Assembly (NCBI GenBank): GCA_047600785.1
Contig: JASGKH010000001.1
Coordinates: 1,240,001 to 1,304,000 of the forward strand
Source: Breznakibacter sp047600785
GTDB lineage: Bacteria > Bacteroidota > Bacteroidia > Bacteroidales > Marinilabiliaceae
Length of the DNA stretch: 64,000 bases
Direction: 5' to 3'
A model generated the notes under the pieces. That model searched no databases and was not told the origin of the DNA. It saw nothing but the letters and a program-made list of their open reading frames with translations. Positions 19,286 to 28,927 of this stretch are shown here, in pieces; positions within the stretch are counted from its first letter, which is position 1, and every line of letters starts with the position of its first letter. The position numbers and the translations under genes were made by a program.

Positions 19286-22200
19286 TCATTGTTTTTCAAC
19301 AGTATTGTATTTCAATATGGACGCGTTAACGATTTGTGCGGCCGCTTTGGCATCGGTGTGGACAAAATTGTGCCCTCCTTCTGCCAAAAAATATGCAAAG
19401 GCACCGGTTGTTTGTGCCTGCCATTGTTTTACGTCATCCAAATTAACCCTGTCGTCGTGCTGTGCGTGAATGGCCGTGACCCTGCAATTGAGTTTGGGCA
19501 TTTCCCGGTATCGATAAGCATGGATCAGTTCAAAATCGCTACGAAGTATTTTAACCAATCCCTTGACCGCGTCGTTCCCCGGATCAAACTGGTTGTTTTC
19601 CGGTCCGGTAATGAGAGAGAGTAATTGCAGATCGCTGTAGCTTTGGTCAAAAATGCGGTCGACAAAATGGTTGACATATCCTTTCAGGCTGGGGGTCCCC
19701 GAAACGACGAGCTCTCTGGCCTGTTTGCCAAATTCGTTTTGCAACCTCCGCACGGCTTCGAACGCCATTAGCCCACCCATGCTGTGTCCGTAAACAAAAA
19801 ATGGCTTGTCGATCTTTTTAGACATAATTGGCAACAGTTCCGTCAGAATGTCATCCAAATTGTTCGACAAAGGTTCGTCGGTACGATCGTCGCGTCCCGG
19901 CAATTGTACCGTAACCATTTCGATCGACGCGTCGATGAACATGCCCCAGTTTTCGAACAACCGTATGCTACCGCCTGCATCGTGAAAAAGAAACAGTATT
20001 GCTGAAGCTTCGGGATTGGGTCTTTGGACCGATAGCCATTTGTTCGATGGATTGTTTTCGGTAAATGACGCATCGGACAACTGCTCCTTCACCAATTTAA
20101 CCAATATGTTGGCAAATCCCTCGATGGAAGGATATTGGTAAAATAGCTTAATGGACAATTTGACTTTGAACTGTTTCTCGATAAGGTTGCGCAGCTGCAC
20201 CGTGGTCAATGAATCGATTCCCATGTTTTTGAATGTCATGGTCGTGTCTAATTGATCGGGCGATGCCTTCGATGCCTCGGCCACCAGATCGATCAGGTAA
20301 TTTTCAACGATTCTTTTCCGTTTTGCATCATCGTGCTCGTCCATTACCAGATCGAGGATATTCATCGTGCTTGTGTCGACGGTTTCGGTTCGTTCCGTAA
20401 GGGTGTCGATGATTTTGGCATGTGCTCCCGTCAACTCCATGACCAGTTTATAATCATGGTCGTATACCGAAATATCGCCCATGACACTGATGGTGTGCCT
20501 GCTTTCGTCGGTTTGCAGCGGGTAAAGCTTGGTTTTTGTGTAATACAATTGGCTGTCGGAAGTGATGTTCCCGATTTTGATTTGTTTGATTTCCTGCACA
20601 AAAGTGATCTTGACCGTTTTGTCGTCCACTTCGGCAAAAGCTTTCCCAAAAAGCGGGTGAAGGCAGTTATCCAGAAGCATTGGCGGTATGGTGTACTGAT
20701 CGGGTTTGTGGGCCTCGTTTTCGCTTAAATTGATCATGGCGTACACTACATCCTCATGGATATCGAATTTCTCGATATTTTGGAATGTTTCCCTAAACGT
20801 CACGCCAAGTTTTCGGAATGAATTGTAAATGTCTGTTTTGTCGAATTTTATCGGTATGCTGTTGGGTAGTGCATAACGATGGCTCATTTGGACTTGTGCC
20901 TGTTGCAAATTACCGTTGCAGACCATTTCCCACTGATCGCCGTCCAATTGCTTGAACATTTTGAAGTTGGCCAGCTTGCCGTTCAATGAGTCTATTTTCA
21001 TTTGCATTTGAACGGCTTCGTGTTCGGTCAATTCGACAGATTGCACAAATTCGAGGTTTTGGATCACATATTGACCTTGGGGATCGACTTGTTTGGTGGC
21101 CGCATGGATCATTTCGATATAAAAACCACCCGGGAACACCGCGGTGCCGTTCACCTGATGATGGGCTAAATAAGGGAGGTTATACAAGCTTATTTTCGAT
21201 TCCCAGTAATAACTATCGGCATCGGCCAGTTTTATTCGATTGCCGATCAAAGGATGGGCGGACGATGAGGATTTGCCATTTTCGAAATGTGCCGACAGAT
21301 CTTTGATTTCGTAATTTTCTTTTTGTAGAGGATAGGAAGGGAGGTCAATGTGCTTGATACGCGAAGTTTGGTAAAGTTTGTCCCAGTCGATGGGGTAACC
21401 CGACTCGTATGCCAACCCGATATTCTTGGCCAATTCGTCGCTCGATGGATAATCGCGGTGCAGCGATGCCACTATCGATACATTGGAATGCTGGAGATGC
21501 TCGGCACATTCGTGCATGGCGGTCCCCAAAACCGGATGGGGGCTTACTTCGATAAAAATATGGTGCCCGTCGGCCAAAAGTTGTTGCGTCACTGACGAAA
21601 ACAATACCGTATTCCGGAGATTGCTCCTCCAATAGTCGGCATCCATTTCGTCGCCGTTAAGTTTTTGGTTCCTTACGGTCGAATAAATCGCTAAATAGGC
21701 CTTGCCAGGCGTTATATTTTGGACCTTTTCGTACAATTGGTCTTTGATCAGGTCCATTTGTGGACTGTGCGATGCCACGTCGACTTTCACCTGACGGCAG
21801 AAGAGGTTACGTTCGGTTAGGTCGGCCAATATTGACTCAATGATTTGGGTATCCCCTGCAAGTACTGTCGATTTTGGGCTGTTGAGTACAGCCAGTGATA
21901 TTTTTCCGTGATGCTTGGCAACCAGTTCTTCGGCTTGTTGTTTATCCAATTCCGTCACTGCCATGGCACCTCCTTGTCCGCTCAACGTGTTCATGAGGAT
22001 GCTGCGCGTACAAATGATGTTGGCTGCATCATCCATCGAAAGGGCTCCTGCAGTATATGCGGCCGCCACTTCGCCCATGCTGTGCCCGGCTACCGACGCG
22101 GGCATGATTCCTTTGGCCATCCATAATCTGGCCAGGGCGATTTGCATGGCAAACAAGTAGGGTTGGATAACGTTAATGCGATGAAGCTGGCTGTTCTCTT

Positions 22201-23962
22201 TTGCAGCATTGATCTCATCGATCAGTGACCAATCGACATATTTGGCGAACGCGGTTTCGCATTCGTCGATGGCCGATTTGAACGCAGGTTCCTTTTCGTA
22301 CAGTTCTTTGCCCATTCCCAGCCACTGTGCTCCCTGACCGGGAAATACAAATACGACTTTGGCGTTTTCCCCTGTCTTTTGGGGTTTTACTTGGGAAGAA
22401 GAAAGGTTTTGTAAATCGTTCAATTGTCCGGTGATTTCGTCGGCATTCTTCCCAAAGAACATTTTTTTGTATTCAAAATCGGCTTTTTGTACGGCAGTGG
22501 TTGCACAAATATCAAGCAGGCTTGATGATTGTGTGGCATTTTTTAAGAAACGGGCATATTTGGCTGCGTATTCTTGCAATGCTTTTGGGGTACGGGCAGA
22601 TAACGGCAGGAAAAGGAACCCGTGTTCCCCGTTTGGAGCTGGATCAGTTTGTCCTTTGGGGCGGTATTCTTCCAAAACCACGTGGACGTTGGTACCTCCC
22701 CAGCCGTATGAACTAACACCGGCCACCAATTTTTTCCCCGTATCATTGGTGCATACGATGTTTTCGGTCGGGACCTTGAGGTTCCAGCCTTTAAAATCGA
22801 TTTCAGGGTTAGGGGTGTTGAAGTTTATGTTTTTGGGGAATGTACGATGCCTGAATGCCAAAATTGTTTTGAGAACGCCCGCAATGCCCGATGACGACTC
22901 GCAATGTCCTAAATTGGTTTTTACCGACCCCACAAGCAGCGGGGTATCGCTTTTTCGTTCGCCGGCAAAGAATTCGCCCAATGCACTTGTCTCGACCGGA
23001 TCCCCCAAACGTGTGCCGGTTCCGTGTGCTTCGACAAAATCGACATCGGCAGGGGAAACGCCGGCATCGCAATATGCTTGCGCCAAAACGTCGATTTGTC
23101 CTTCTTTGCTTGTGGCTGGCATGTTCACGTTAAAACCGTTATTCGTGATTGCTCCCCCTCTAATGACTGCGTAAATTTTATCGCCGTCCCTTTCTGCGTC
23201 TTCCAGTCTTTTTAATAGCACGGCTCCGGCACCTTCGCCTCTGACAAACCCGTCAGCCTCGGCATCGAAAGCACTGCATTTGCCTTTTGACGATAAACCT
23301 CCGAATTTAGCCAAGTACACATATTCTTCAGGATCGAGCATGTGGTTGACCCCCCCTGCAATACATAAGTCCGATGAATGGTCACGCAGGCTTTGTATAG
23401 ACAACATCAGCGCAACCAGAGATGATGAGCAACCCGTGTCTATTACCAGGCTGGGACCGGTTAGTCCAAAATGGTATGAGATGCGGTTTGCAATGATGTT
23501 CGATGATTGCCCGATTGCTGAAAAATTATTGATCTCGGTTTTGCGCATTTTTCGCAGATGCTCAAAATCGGCCCAAATGTTCCCAATGTAAACACCTGTT
23601 TTCGATCCATAAAACTGTTCTTTCTTCAGTGACGAGCTTTCGTAAAGTTCCCATGCCAGTTCCATCATCACTTTTTGCGATGGATTCATTTCAATGGCCT
23701 CCTTGGGCGATACATTAAAAAAATATGGATCAAAATGGTGGATGTTTTCCAGAAAAGCTCCCATGTTTTGGTTGGTCTTTCCTGGTGCGTTGGGGTCGGG
23801 ATCGTAGTAATCCTGTATATTCCACCTGTCTGAAGGGATTTTGTCGATGACACTTTTGCCCTCGAAAAGGAGTTGCCAAAGTTCTTCCGGGGTATTGGCT
23901 TGGGGAAAGCGACATGAAATGCCGATGACGGCAACAGCTTGATAGCTTGCATTTTTTTTCAT
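19286..23962 (-). CDS. Single-module type I polyketide synthase, KS-AT-DH-ACP-TE, no ketoreductase
   Basis: 1,558 aa from the ATG at 23962 ('MKKNASYQAVAVIGISCRFP'); the frame upstream of it has no domain. Ketosynthase: Cys178 in 'DTGCSSS', His313 in 'EAHGTGT', His353 in 'KTNLGH'. Acyltransferase: Ser628 in 'GHSMG', later 'VASHS'. Dehydratase: His935 in 'HQVNGTAVFPG', Asp1098 in 'DNCLH'. ACP: Ser1251 in 'GIDSL'. Thioesterase: Ser1394 in 'GHSMGG' and a C-terminal 'GGHNFV' His. Between dehydratase and ACP there are only about 40 residues and no Rossmann motif, so ketoreductase and enoylreductase are absent. Product unknown. The C-terminal thioesterase resembles type II/NRPS thioesterases. No phosphopantetheinyl transferase is visible nearby. 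Confidence 0.93.
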   Translation of the reverse strand: MKKNASYQAVAVIGISCRFPQANTPEELWQLLFEGKSVIDKIPSDRWNIQDYYDPDPNAPGKTNQNMGAFLENIHHFDPYFFNVSPKEAIEMNPSQKVMMELAWELYESSSLKKEQFYGSKTGVYIGNIWADFEHLRKMRKTEINNFSAIGQSSNIIANRISYHFGLTGPSLVIDTGCSSSLVALMLSIQSLRDHSSDLCIAGGVNHMLDPEEYVYLAKFGGLSSKGKCSAFDAEADGFVRGEGAGAVLLKRLEDAERDGDKIYAVIRGGAITNNGFNVNMPATSKEGQIDVLAQAYCDAGVSPADVDFVEAHGTGTRLGDPVETSALGEFFAGERKSDTPLLVGSVKTNLGHCESSSGIAGVLKTILAFRHRTFPKNINFNTPNPEIDFKGWNLKVPTENIVCTNDTGKKLVAGVSSYGWGGTNVHVVLEEYRPKGQTDPAPNGEHGFLFLPLSARTPKALQEYAAKYARFLKNATQSSSLLDICATTAVQKADFEYKKMFFGKNADEITGQLNDLQNLSSSQVKPQKTGENAKVVFVFPGQGAQWLGMGKELYEKEPAFKSAIDECETAFAKYVDWSLIDEINAAKENSQLHRINVIQPYLFAMQIALARLWMAKGIMPASVAGHSMGEVAAAYTAGALSMDDAANIICTRSILMNTLSGQGGAMAVTELDKQQAEELVAKHHGKISLAVLNSPKSTVLAGDTQIIESILADLTERNLFCRQVKVDVASHSPQMDLIKDQLYEKVQNITPGKAYLAIYSTVRNQKLNGDEMDADYWRSNLRNTVLFSSVTQQLLADGHHIFIEVSPHPVLGTAMHECAEHLQHSNVSIVASLHRDYPSSDELAKNIGLAYESGYPIDWDKLYQTSRIKHIDLPSYPLQKENYEIKDLSAHFENGKSSSSAHPLIGNRIKLADADSYYWESKISLYNLPYLAHHQVNGTAVFPGGFYIEMIHAATKQVDPQGQYVIQNLEFVQSVELTEHEAVQMQMKIDSLNGKLANFKMFKQLDGDQWEMVCNGNLQQAQVQMSHRYALPNSIPIKFDKTDIYNSFRKLGVTFRETFQNIEKFDIHEDVVYAMINLSENEAHKPDQYTIPPMLLDNCLHPLFGKAFAEVDDKTVKITFVQEIKQIKIGNITSDSQLYYTKTKLYPLQTDESRHTISVMGDISVYDHDYKLVMELTGAHAKIIDTLTERTETVDTSTMNILDLVMDEHDDAKRKRIVENYLIDLVAEASKASPDQLDTTMTFKNMGIDSLTTVQLRNLIEKQFKVKLSIKLFYQYPSIEGFANILVKLVKEQLSDASFTENNPSNKWLSVQRPNPEASAILFLFHDAGGSIRLFENWGMFIDASIEMVTVQLPGRDDRTDEPLSNNLDDILTELLPIMSKKIDKPFFVYGHSMGGLMAFEAVRRLQNEFGKQARELVVSGTPSLKGYVNHFVDRIFDQSYSDLQLLSLITGPENNQFDPGNDAVKGLVKILRSDFELIHAYRYREMPKLNCRVTAIHAQHDDRVNLDDVKQWQAQTTGAFAYFLAEGGHNFVHTDAKAAAQIVNASILKYNTVEKQ

Positions 23963-24300
23963 AAGTAAAGCTAAAGTGTTGGTTTGTTGATGTTTGTTAC
24001 AATATCGGTTGAGATGGTTATGAACCTCAACGGCCAAACAATCAATGGTATGCGAGAATAGACTGTGTTAAGGAGTGTGCAAGCTGTGTCCTAACTAAAA
24101 ATTATCACACACTGGCAACGCAGGGTATTGGGGCAGTAAATTGTTTCGGCTTAGGTTCGAGGGGGATTTTGCCAATTGCACGCTAAACTGGCAAAATACA
24201 TTTACCTACGAGCAAAAAGGTTCTTGGGAGGACGGATTTTACTGCAGGATGGTGCGGTAAACGAGAGAAGGAGGGGAAAACCCCTCCTCGATGGCAATGT
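23963..24300. other. Intergenic gap upstream of the polyketide synthase
   Basis: 338 bp without a supportable gene. It should hold the polyketide synthase promoter and the 3' end of the STAS-like transcript; I found no clear TAnnTTTG element on the minus strand. The only structure seen is the hairpin at 24269-24288. Confidence 0.5.
24269..24288 (-). terminator. Hairpin after the STAS-like gene
   Basis: AGGAGGGG and CCCCTCCT around an AAAA loop, 12 bp beyond the stop of the minus-strand gene. The following T-run is weak, so termination is probable rather than certain. Confidence 0.55.
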
Positions 24301-24771
24301 TTATTGTTTTTTGAGCCAGGCAAGCCCTTCGTCCAGGCTTTTAAAGTTTTTGGTCGTAAAACCACCAACTTTTTGGTCCCAATCTTCGACTGCTAAACTT
24401 GCAAACACGTTTGCGGGAAGAACAACCGCGTTGTCTTTCAAACCCAAATCGATCATTTTGGGCATAAAGATATTGGCCAACCAGTCGTTGACCATCGAAA
24501 AGCTACCGGTCATTTGTGAGTTATTGATAAGCATTTTTTTGCAAGGACTCTTCGAGTAGATATCGAAAAAGTGGCCATCAAGAACCTCTTTGATCTGTTC
24601 GCCCGACCGAAATCCTACCCAGCCGTGAAGGATGATTCCATCGCTCAAATAGCTCAAATCCATGAAATGGAACTCTTGTCCCATCCGGTTGTAGGATTTA
24701 ATGATTTTTCCGTCCTGAACGACTTTAAATCCGCTTTTTGTTTGCTCGTAACTTTTAATAACTGTTTCCAT
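24301..24771 (-). CDS. STAS/SpoIIAA-like hypothetical protein
   Basis: 156 aa, no signal peptide or membrane segment. The C-terminal 110 residues ('ILHGWVGFRSGEQIKEVLDGHF', 'KKMLINNSQMTGSFSMVNDWL', 'DNAVVLPANVFASLAVEDW') have the strand-helix pattern of STAS-like proteins that Bacteroidota encode in many copies; I see no conserved phosphorylatable Ser that would prove an anti-sigma antagonist role. The N-terminal 40 residues are unassigned. Its start is 70 bp from the upstream chemoreceptor stop, so the two are probably co-transcribed. Function unknown; a signalling role is inference. Confidence 0.7.
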   Translation of the reverse strand: METVIKSYEQTKSGFKVVQDGKIIKSYNRMGQEFHFMDLSYLSDGIILHGWVGFRSGEQIKEVLDGHFFDIYSKSPCKKMLINNSQMTGSFSMVNDWLANIFMPKMIDLGLKDNAVVLPANVFASLAVEDWDQKVGGFTTKNFKSLDEGLAWLKKQ

Positions 24772-24841
24772 TTGATTTAAAATATTGGTTTGTATGGAGA
24801 TGACGTAATAGACTGAATTTTTGTTTAAGCTTCTGGTTTAT

Positions 24842-26401
24842 TTATACCAGGTCTTGTGCAATGTTATTCTTTTTTTTCAATAGTTTGGACCAAAACGTTT
24901 GTTGTTGGTTGCTATGGATAGAATCTTGCATGTTTTTTTCTTTCGATGGATCGGATCCCTTTTGCGATGAGGTACGTGACGGTACGACTTTGAAAAAGTT
25001 TATCGATTCTTTTAGTGCAAGTGCCTGCGAGGCCATTTCTTCAGAGTTTGCGGCTAGTTCTTCGCTGGCCGATGCATTCTGTTGCGTGACGATGTTCAAT
25101 GTCTGGATCGCATTGTTTATCTGCATTACACCGTTAGCCTGTTCGCTGCTGGCCGCCGAAATTTCCTGCAACAAAACGGAAGTCTTTTCTATCTCGGGTA
25201 ACATCAGGGATAACTTGTCGTTCGATTCCTGGGTGATCGACAATCCGTTGGAAGTCAATCCGGATATCTCTCCCGATGCCCTTTTGCTGTTATCGGCCAG
25301 TTTCCTTACTTCGGCCGCCACCACGGCAAATCCTCTCCCCAATTCCCCTATCCGGGCTGCTTCTACGGCCGCATTCAATGCCAATATGTTGGTTTGGAAC
25401 GAAATGTCGTTGATGACGGTAACCTTTTTTGATATTTCTTCGTTGGCCTCTACCGCTTTTCGGGATTGTTCATTGACTTCGTAAATGCCTTTTAACGCAT
25501 TTTGGGCTATTTGTTCGGTCAAAAAGGTATTTTCCCTGCTTTGTTCCACGTTAATCGTCATTTCCTCTACTGTGGTACTTATTTCCTCGACCGATACCGA
25601 TTGCTCGCTGGCCCCTTGTGACAGTTGCTGCGAAGTAGTGCTTATCTGCTGGCTGGCCGTGGCAATGTTGTTCGATATCCGTACGGCCTTTATGATGATC
25701 TCACGAAGCCGCTTGGTCATATCGTTCAACACGACAATAAGTTTTCCGGTTTCGTCTTTATGGTCTGTGGTAAGTTCCTGTGTTAAATCCCCATTGGCGA
25801 TAAACTTTGCCAGTTGTGTGATTTGTTTCAATGGAGCAGTAATGATGCGGGATAAATAAAATGTCCATCCTGCGATAAATAAGATCGATATAAAAAAGAA
25901 GATTAGCATTAAGGTAACAACCGAGGATTGGGCACGATTGAATTCCTTTAGCTGCTCATTTTCTACTTGGGATACCACCCCGAGCATATCCTTGCTTAAT
26001 GTGTTCAAATCCCGATGGAGGCTGGAGTCTTGGTGCGTTGCAAGATCTTTTGCGATCTGTTTTTTGTGGGCCGTTAGTTGGGTTAAGGCTTCGAACGTTT
26101 TTTGATTCTTATTTGAGTTGGTGGTGAGTTCCAATTTTGCGATACCATCAAACAATTTGTCTATTTCTTGGGTTACGGCTGTGCGGGCTTGGTCGGTGCC
26201 TTCCGACTCCCAGAGGTCGATCGATTTTTGCACGGCACCTATTTGGGAAATCAAATTACTGGTTGTACTGGTAAGATGGTTCAATCGCTTTAGTTTCGAG
26301 AAACCCCCTAATGAAATTGACCCAAAAGCGATGAAAACAAGAAGGACAGAACCAAAGGCCAAAAGAAGTTTTGCCCGGATACTAAAATTTTTCAGTTTCA
26401 T
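24842..26401 (-). CDS. Methyl-accepting chemotaxis protein
   Basis: 519 aa. Membrane segment about 12-32, a helical extracytoplasmic domain of about 135 residues resembling the four-helix-bundle MCP sensor, second membrane segment about 167-187 ('LMLIFFFISILFIAGW'), HAMP domain ('APLKQITQLAKFIANGDL'), then a long coiled-coil signalling domain with the hairpin tip 'ISFQTNILALNAAVEAARIGE' and 'GRGFAVVAAEVRKLADNS'. Lacks a recognisable CheR-binding pentapeptide at the C-terminus. No che genes are in the window, so it would have to signal to a pathway encoded elsewhere. Followed by the STAS-like gene on the same strand. Confidence 0.95.
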   Translation of the reverse strand: MKLKNFSIRAKLLLAFGSVLLVFIAFGSISLGGFSKLKRLNHLTSTTSNLISQIGAVQKSIDLWESEGTDQARTAVTQEIDKLFDGIAKLELTTNSNKNQKTFEALTQLTAHKKQIAKDLATHQDSSLHRDLNTLSKDMLGVVSQVENEQLKEFNRAQSSVVTLMLIFFFISILFIAGWTFYLSRIITAPLKQITQLAKFIANGDLTQELTTDHKDETGKLIVVLNDMTKRLREIIIKAVRISNNIATASQQISTTSQQLSQGASEQSVSVEEISTTVEEMTINVEQSRENTFLTEQIAQNALKGIYEVNEQSRKAVEANEEISKKVTVINDISFQTNILALNAAVEAARIGELGRGFAVVAAEVRKLADNSKRASGEISGLTSNGLSITQESNDKLSLMLPEIEKTSVLLQEISAASSEQANGVMQINNAIQTLNIVTQQNASASEELAANSEEMASQALALKESINFFKVVPSRTSSQKGSDPSKEKNMQDSIHSNQQQTFWSKLLKKKNNIAQDLV

Positions 26402-26690
26402 AATTGGTTGAGCTTAATTCACAAACACTCTTTATTGTGGTTATACTTGAATGGTTTTTAGCAAATTTGTTTGTTGATTTTCTTGTATCAAATTATTTAC
26501 TTTGTTCATTTTTGATTGTTTGTTTTCTTTTTTGCTCTTAACGTATTGGTGTTTGTGCCAAGTGCAGGTAAGGTCAATGTTTATAGTGCTTATAGGTGAA
26601 TAAAGTTTCAAATTGATAGTTAAAATTTGTTAATAGGCATTGTGGTGATAGAAAATATATTTAATATAATAATTATTTTATGATGTCATA

Positions 26691-26793
26691 ATTGACGCAT
26701 TTATGACCCCTTCTTGTTGATCCCTAACTGATTGATCCGGATTTGCAAAATGCATTGCAACAAAGGTGGCTTTCTGAATAATAATGCGTCAAT
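26691..26793. repeat. 11-bp inverted repeat separated by 81 bp
   Basis: Arms 26691-26701 and 26783-26793 are exact reverse complements. Located between the divergent chemoreceptor and TonB receptor genes. It could be a pair of operator half-sites joined by DNA looping, or chance. Confidence 0.4.
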
Positions 26794-26899
26794 GTGTATT
26801 TGTTGTAAATTTCTTGTTTATAGATTTTTGTGTGAATAATTGGAGATGATCTCCTATCGATTTTATTTTCTATGTACGGATTTATTCGAAGTTAACCCC

Positions 26900-26907
26900 T
26901 ATTTTTG
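26900..26907 (+). promoter_or_regulatory. Candidate -7 element for the TonB receptor
   Basis: TATTTTTG fits TAnnTTTG and lies 29 bp before the ATG. The -33 region is not clearly conserved. Confidence 0.4.
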
Positions 26908-26935
26908 CGGCTTAATTTAGAATTGTTACAAATAA

Positions 26936-28894
26936 ATGGGCTGTATGGGACATAAACGAGTCGTATTTGGATTGGGGATGGTTTGTGCGGCAATGATGAC
27001 AACCAATGCACAATTGGCATTATTGACCGATAGCAGCAATATAGAACTTTCGGAAATTGAAGTTTCTGCCAGTCGGACAGCTACTTCGTATGGAAAAACA
27101 GGGCGGGTGATTTCGGTTCTTGATCGTAAACAGTTGGAACAATTGAATGTACAATCGGTGACCGATGTGCTCGATTACCTTACGGGAGTAGATGTCCGTC
27201 AACGAGGACCCGAAGGCATTCAGGCCGATGTAAGCATACGCGGCGGTTCGTTCGATCAGGTGTTGATTTTGCTTAATGGAGTGAATGTGACAGATCCACA
27301 AACTGGCCATTTTAGTTTTAATTTACCCATTGATCTGGCTTCCGTTGACCGTATTGAGGTATTGGAAGGGCCCGGAGCCCGGTCGTTTGGTCCCAATGCC
27401 TACAGTGGTGCTATTAATTTTATTACAGGCATCGGTGACGATAGCCACGTGATGGCGCAGCTTCAGGGTGGATCGTTCGGGTATGGCAAAGGAGCGGTAA
27501 CGGCTAACATCAAAACAGGCCATTATAAATCATTTGCGTCGATAAATTATTCACGGAGCGACGGCCATCATGCCAACACCGATTTCAACCAGAAAGGTGT
27601 GTTTTATCAAGGCCAACTTGATTTTGATAATGAGAAACTGGAATTCCAGATAGGGTATCTCGATAAATCATTTGGAGCATTTGCGTTTTACACTCCAAAG
27701 TATCCCAACCAATATGAACAAAACCGTACCATTAATGCCAGCATTAAATTCACTACATCGGGACAACGCATCAAAGTCACACCGGTGGTTTACTGGCGTC
27801 GTAACCACGATCGGTTTGAATTGTTCCGGAGCAATCGTCCTGTTTGGTACACCGGGCATAATTACCATATGACGGATGTATTTGGGGCATCGCTGAACGG
27901 TAACATCAAATGGGAAGCAGGAACGACGGCCGTAGGAGGCGAAGTGAGGGGCGAGTCAGTCTGGAGTACCACACTTGGCAATACTCTCCAAAACCCGTTG
28001 GATGTGCCCGGTGAAGATGGCGTGCAGTTTACCAAAGGATATTCACGACAAAACGCATCCGTGTTTATCGAACATACTTATACAATTAAACGTTTTACCG
28101 TGACCGGTGGTGTGGTGGCGGCCAGCAATTCGAGCCTTGATTATAAAATACACCTTTTTCCTGGCATCGATATGAGTTACCAGGTGTTTCCAAATACCAA
28201 ACTTTATGCTGGAATCAACAGTTCGTTGCGCATGCCCACGTTTACCGATCTGTTGTATGTATCGGCCACTGCCGATGGAAACATTCTTCTTCGTCCTGAG
28301 AAAGTTACCGCCTATGAAGCCGGTGTGAAAGTATATGGGGGGCCGTGGAGAACCAATCTTGGTATGTTTATTAACGATGCCACTGACGTGATCGATTGGG
28401 TACGGCCATCCGTCACCGAGAAATTTGTAACCACCAACATTCCCAATTTACGTTCTACGGGGATTCAGGCCGGAGTGGGCTATTTCCCTGTGGATAGAGG
28501 ATTTTGGAGACGAACATTGCGTTCGGTCACTGTCGACTACTTGTACCTTGATCAGGATAAAGATTTGCTGGAGGGATATGACTCGCGTTATGTGATGGAT
28601 TATCTGAAACATAAACTGGTGGTACGATTGGAACATGGAATTGCCGGGAGCCTGACCGCTTCGTGGAGCTATAACTATCAAAACCGGACAGGGACTTATT
28701 TTAATGCCGCAGACGAAAACGTGGGCTATGAGCCAACCCAATTGGTCGACGTGCAATTGAACTATGCCCGTCGCAACTACAAAGTGTTTGCCGGGGCAAC
28801 GAACCTTTTCGATACCGGCTACGAGGACATAGGCAATGTACCTCAGCCCGGTCGATGGATTAAGGGTGGGATCGTACTGAAAGTCGGGATGTAA
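26936..28894 (+). CDS. TonB-dependent outer-membrane receptor (BtuB-like class)
   Basis: 652 aa. A signal peptide ending 'MMTTNAQ' precedes 'LSEIEVSASR' (a TonB-box-like segment and plug start). The plug has 'GVDVRQRGPEGIQADVSIRG', 'VLILLNGVNVTDPQTGH' and 'IEVLEGPGARSFG'; a 22-strand type barrel follows, ending in aromatic/basic strands 'RWIKGGIVLKVGM'. There is no N-terminal carboxypeptidase-like domain and no SusD partner nearby, so it belongs to the short vitamin B12/siderophore class rather than a glycan locus. Substrate not determinable. Convergent with the U32 gene, with only 33 bp between stops. Confidence 0.92.
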   Translation: MGCMGHKRVVFGLGMVCAAMMTTNAQLALLTDSSNIELSEIEVSASRTATSYGKTGRVISVLDRKQLEQLNVQSVTDVLDYLTGVDVRQRGPEGIQADVSIRGGSFDQVLILLNGVNVTDPQTGHFSFNLPIDLASVDRIEVLEGPGARSFGPNAYSGAINFITGIGDDSHVMAQLQGGSFGYGKGAVTANIKTGHYKSFASINYSRSDGHHANTDFNQKGVFYQGQLDFDNEKLEFQIGYLDKSFGAFAFYTPKYPNQYEQNRTINASIKFTTSGQRIKVTPVVYWRRNHDRFELFRSNRPVWYTGHNYHMTDVFGASLNGNIKWEAGTTAVGGEVRGESVWSTTLGNTLQNPLDVPGEDGVQFTKGYSRQNASVFIEHTYTIKRFTVTGGVVAASNSSLDYKIHLFPGIDMSYQVFPNTKLYAGINSSLRMPTFTDLLYVSATADGNILLRPEKVTAYEAGVKVYGGPWRTNLGMFINDATDVIDWVRPSVTEKFVTTNIPNLRSTGIQAGVGYFPVDRGFWRRTLRSVTVDYLYLDQDKDLLEGYDSRYVMDYLKHKLVVRLEHGIAGSLTASWSYNYQNRTGTYFNAADENVGYEPTQLVDVQLNYARRNYKVFAGATNLFDTGYEDIGNVPQPGRWIKGGIVLKVGM

Positions 28895-28927
28895 CGGCCG
28901 TGTGATTATTATTGGGAGGATATGGAA

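Larger units (their letters stand above)
26402..26935. other. AT-rich divergent regulatory region (534 bp)
   Basis: No gene seen. Contains an 11-bp inverted repeat, ATTGACGCATT (26691-26701) and AATGCGTCAAT (26783-26793), and a candidate -7 element TATTTTTG (26900-26907) for the TonB receptor. I looked for a cobalamin-riboswitch core upstream of the receptor and did not find one. Confidence 0.6.

Noticed and set aside
22359..23174. 271-codon plus-strand ORF
   Set aside because: Antisense to the ketosynthase region of the polyketide synthase, which has complete catalytic motifs.
26402..26935. Cobalamin riboswitch upstream of the BtuB-like receptor
   Set aside because: No B12-box-like core or GC-rich paired elements are visible in this AT-rich region.
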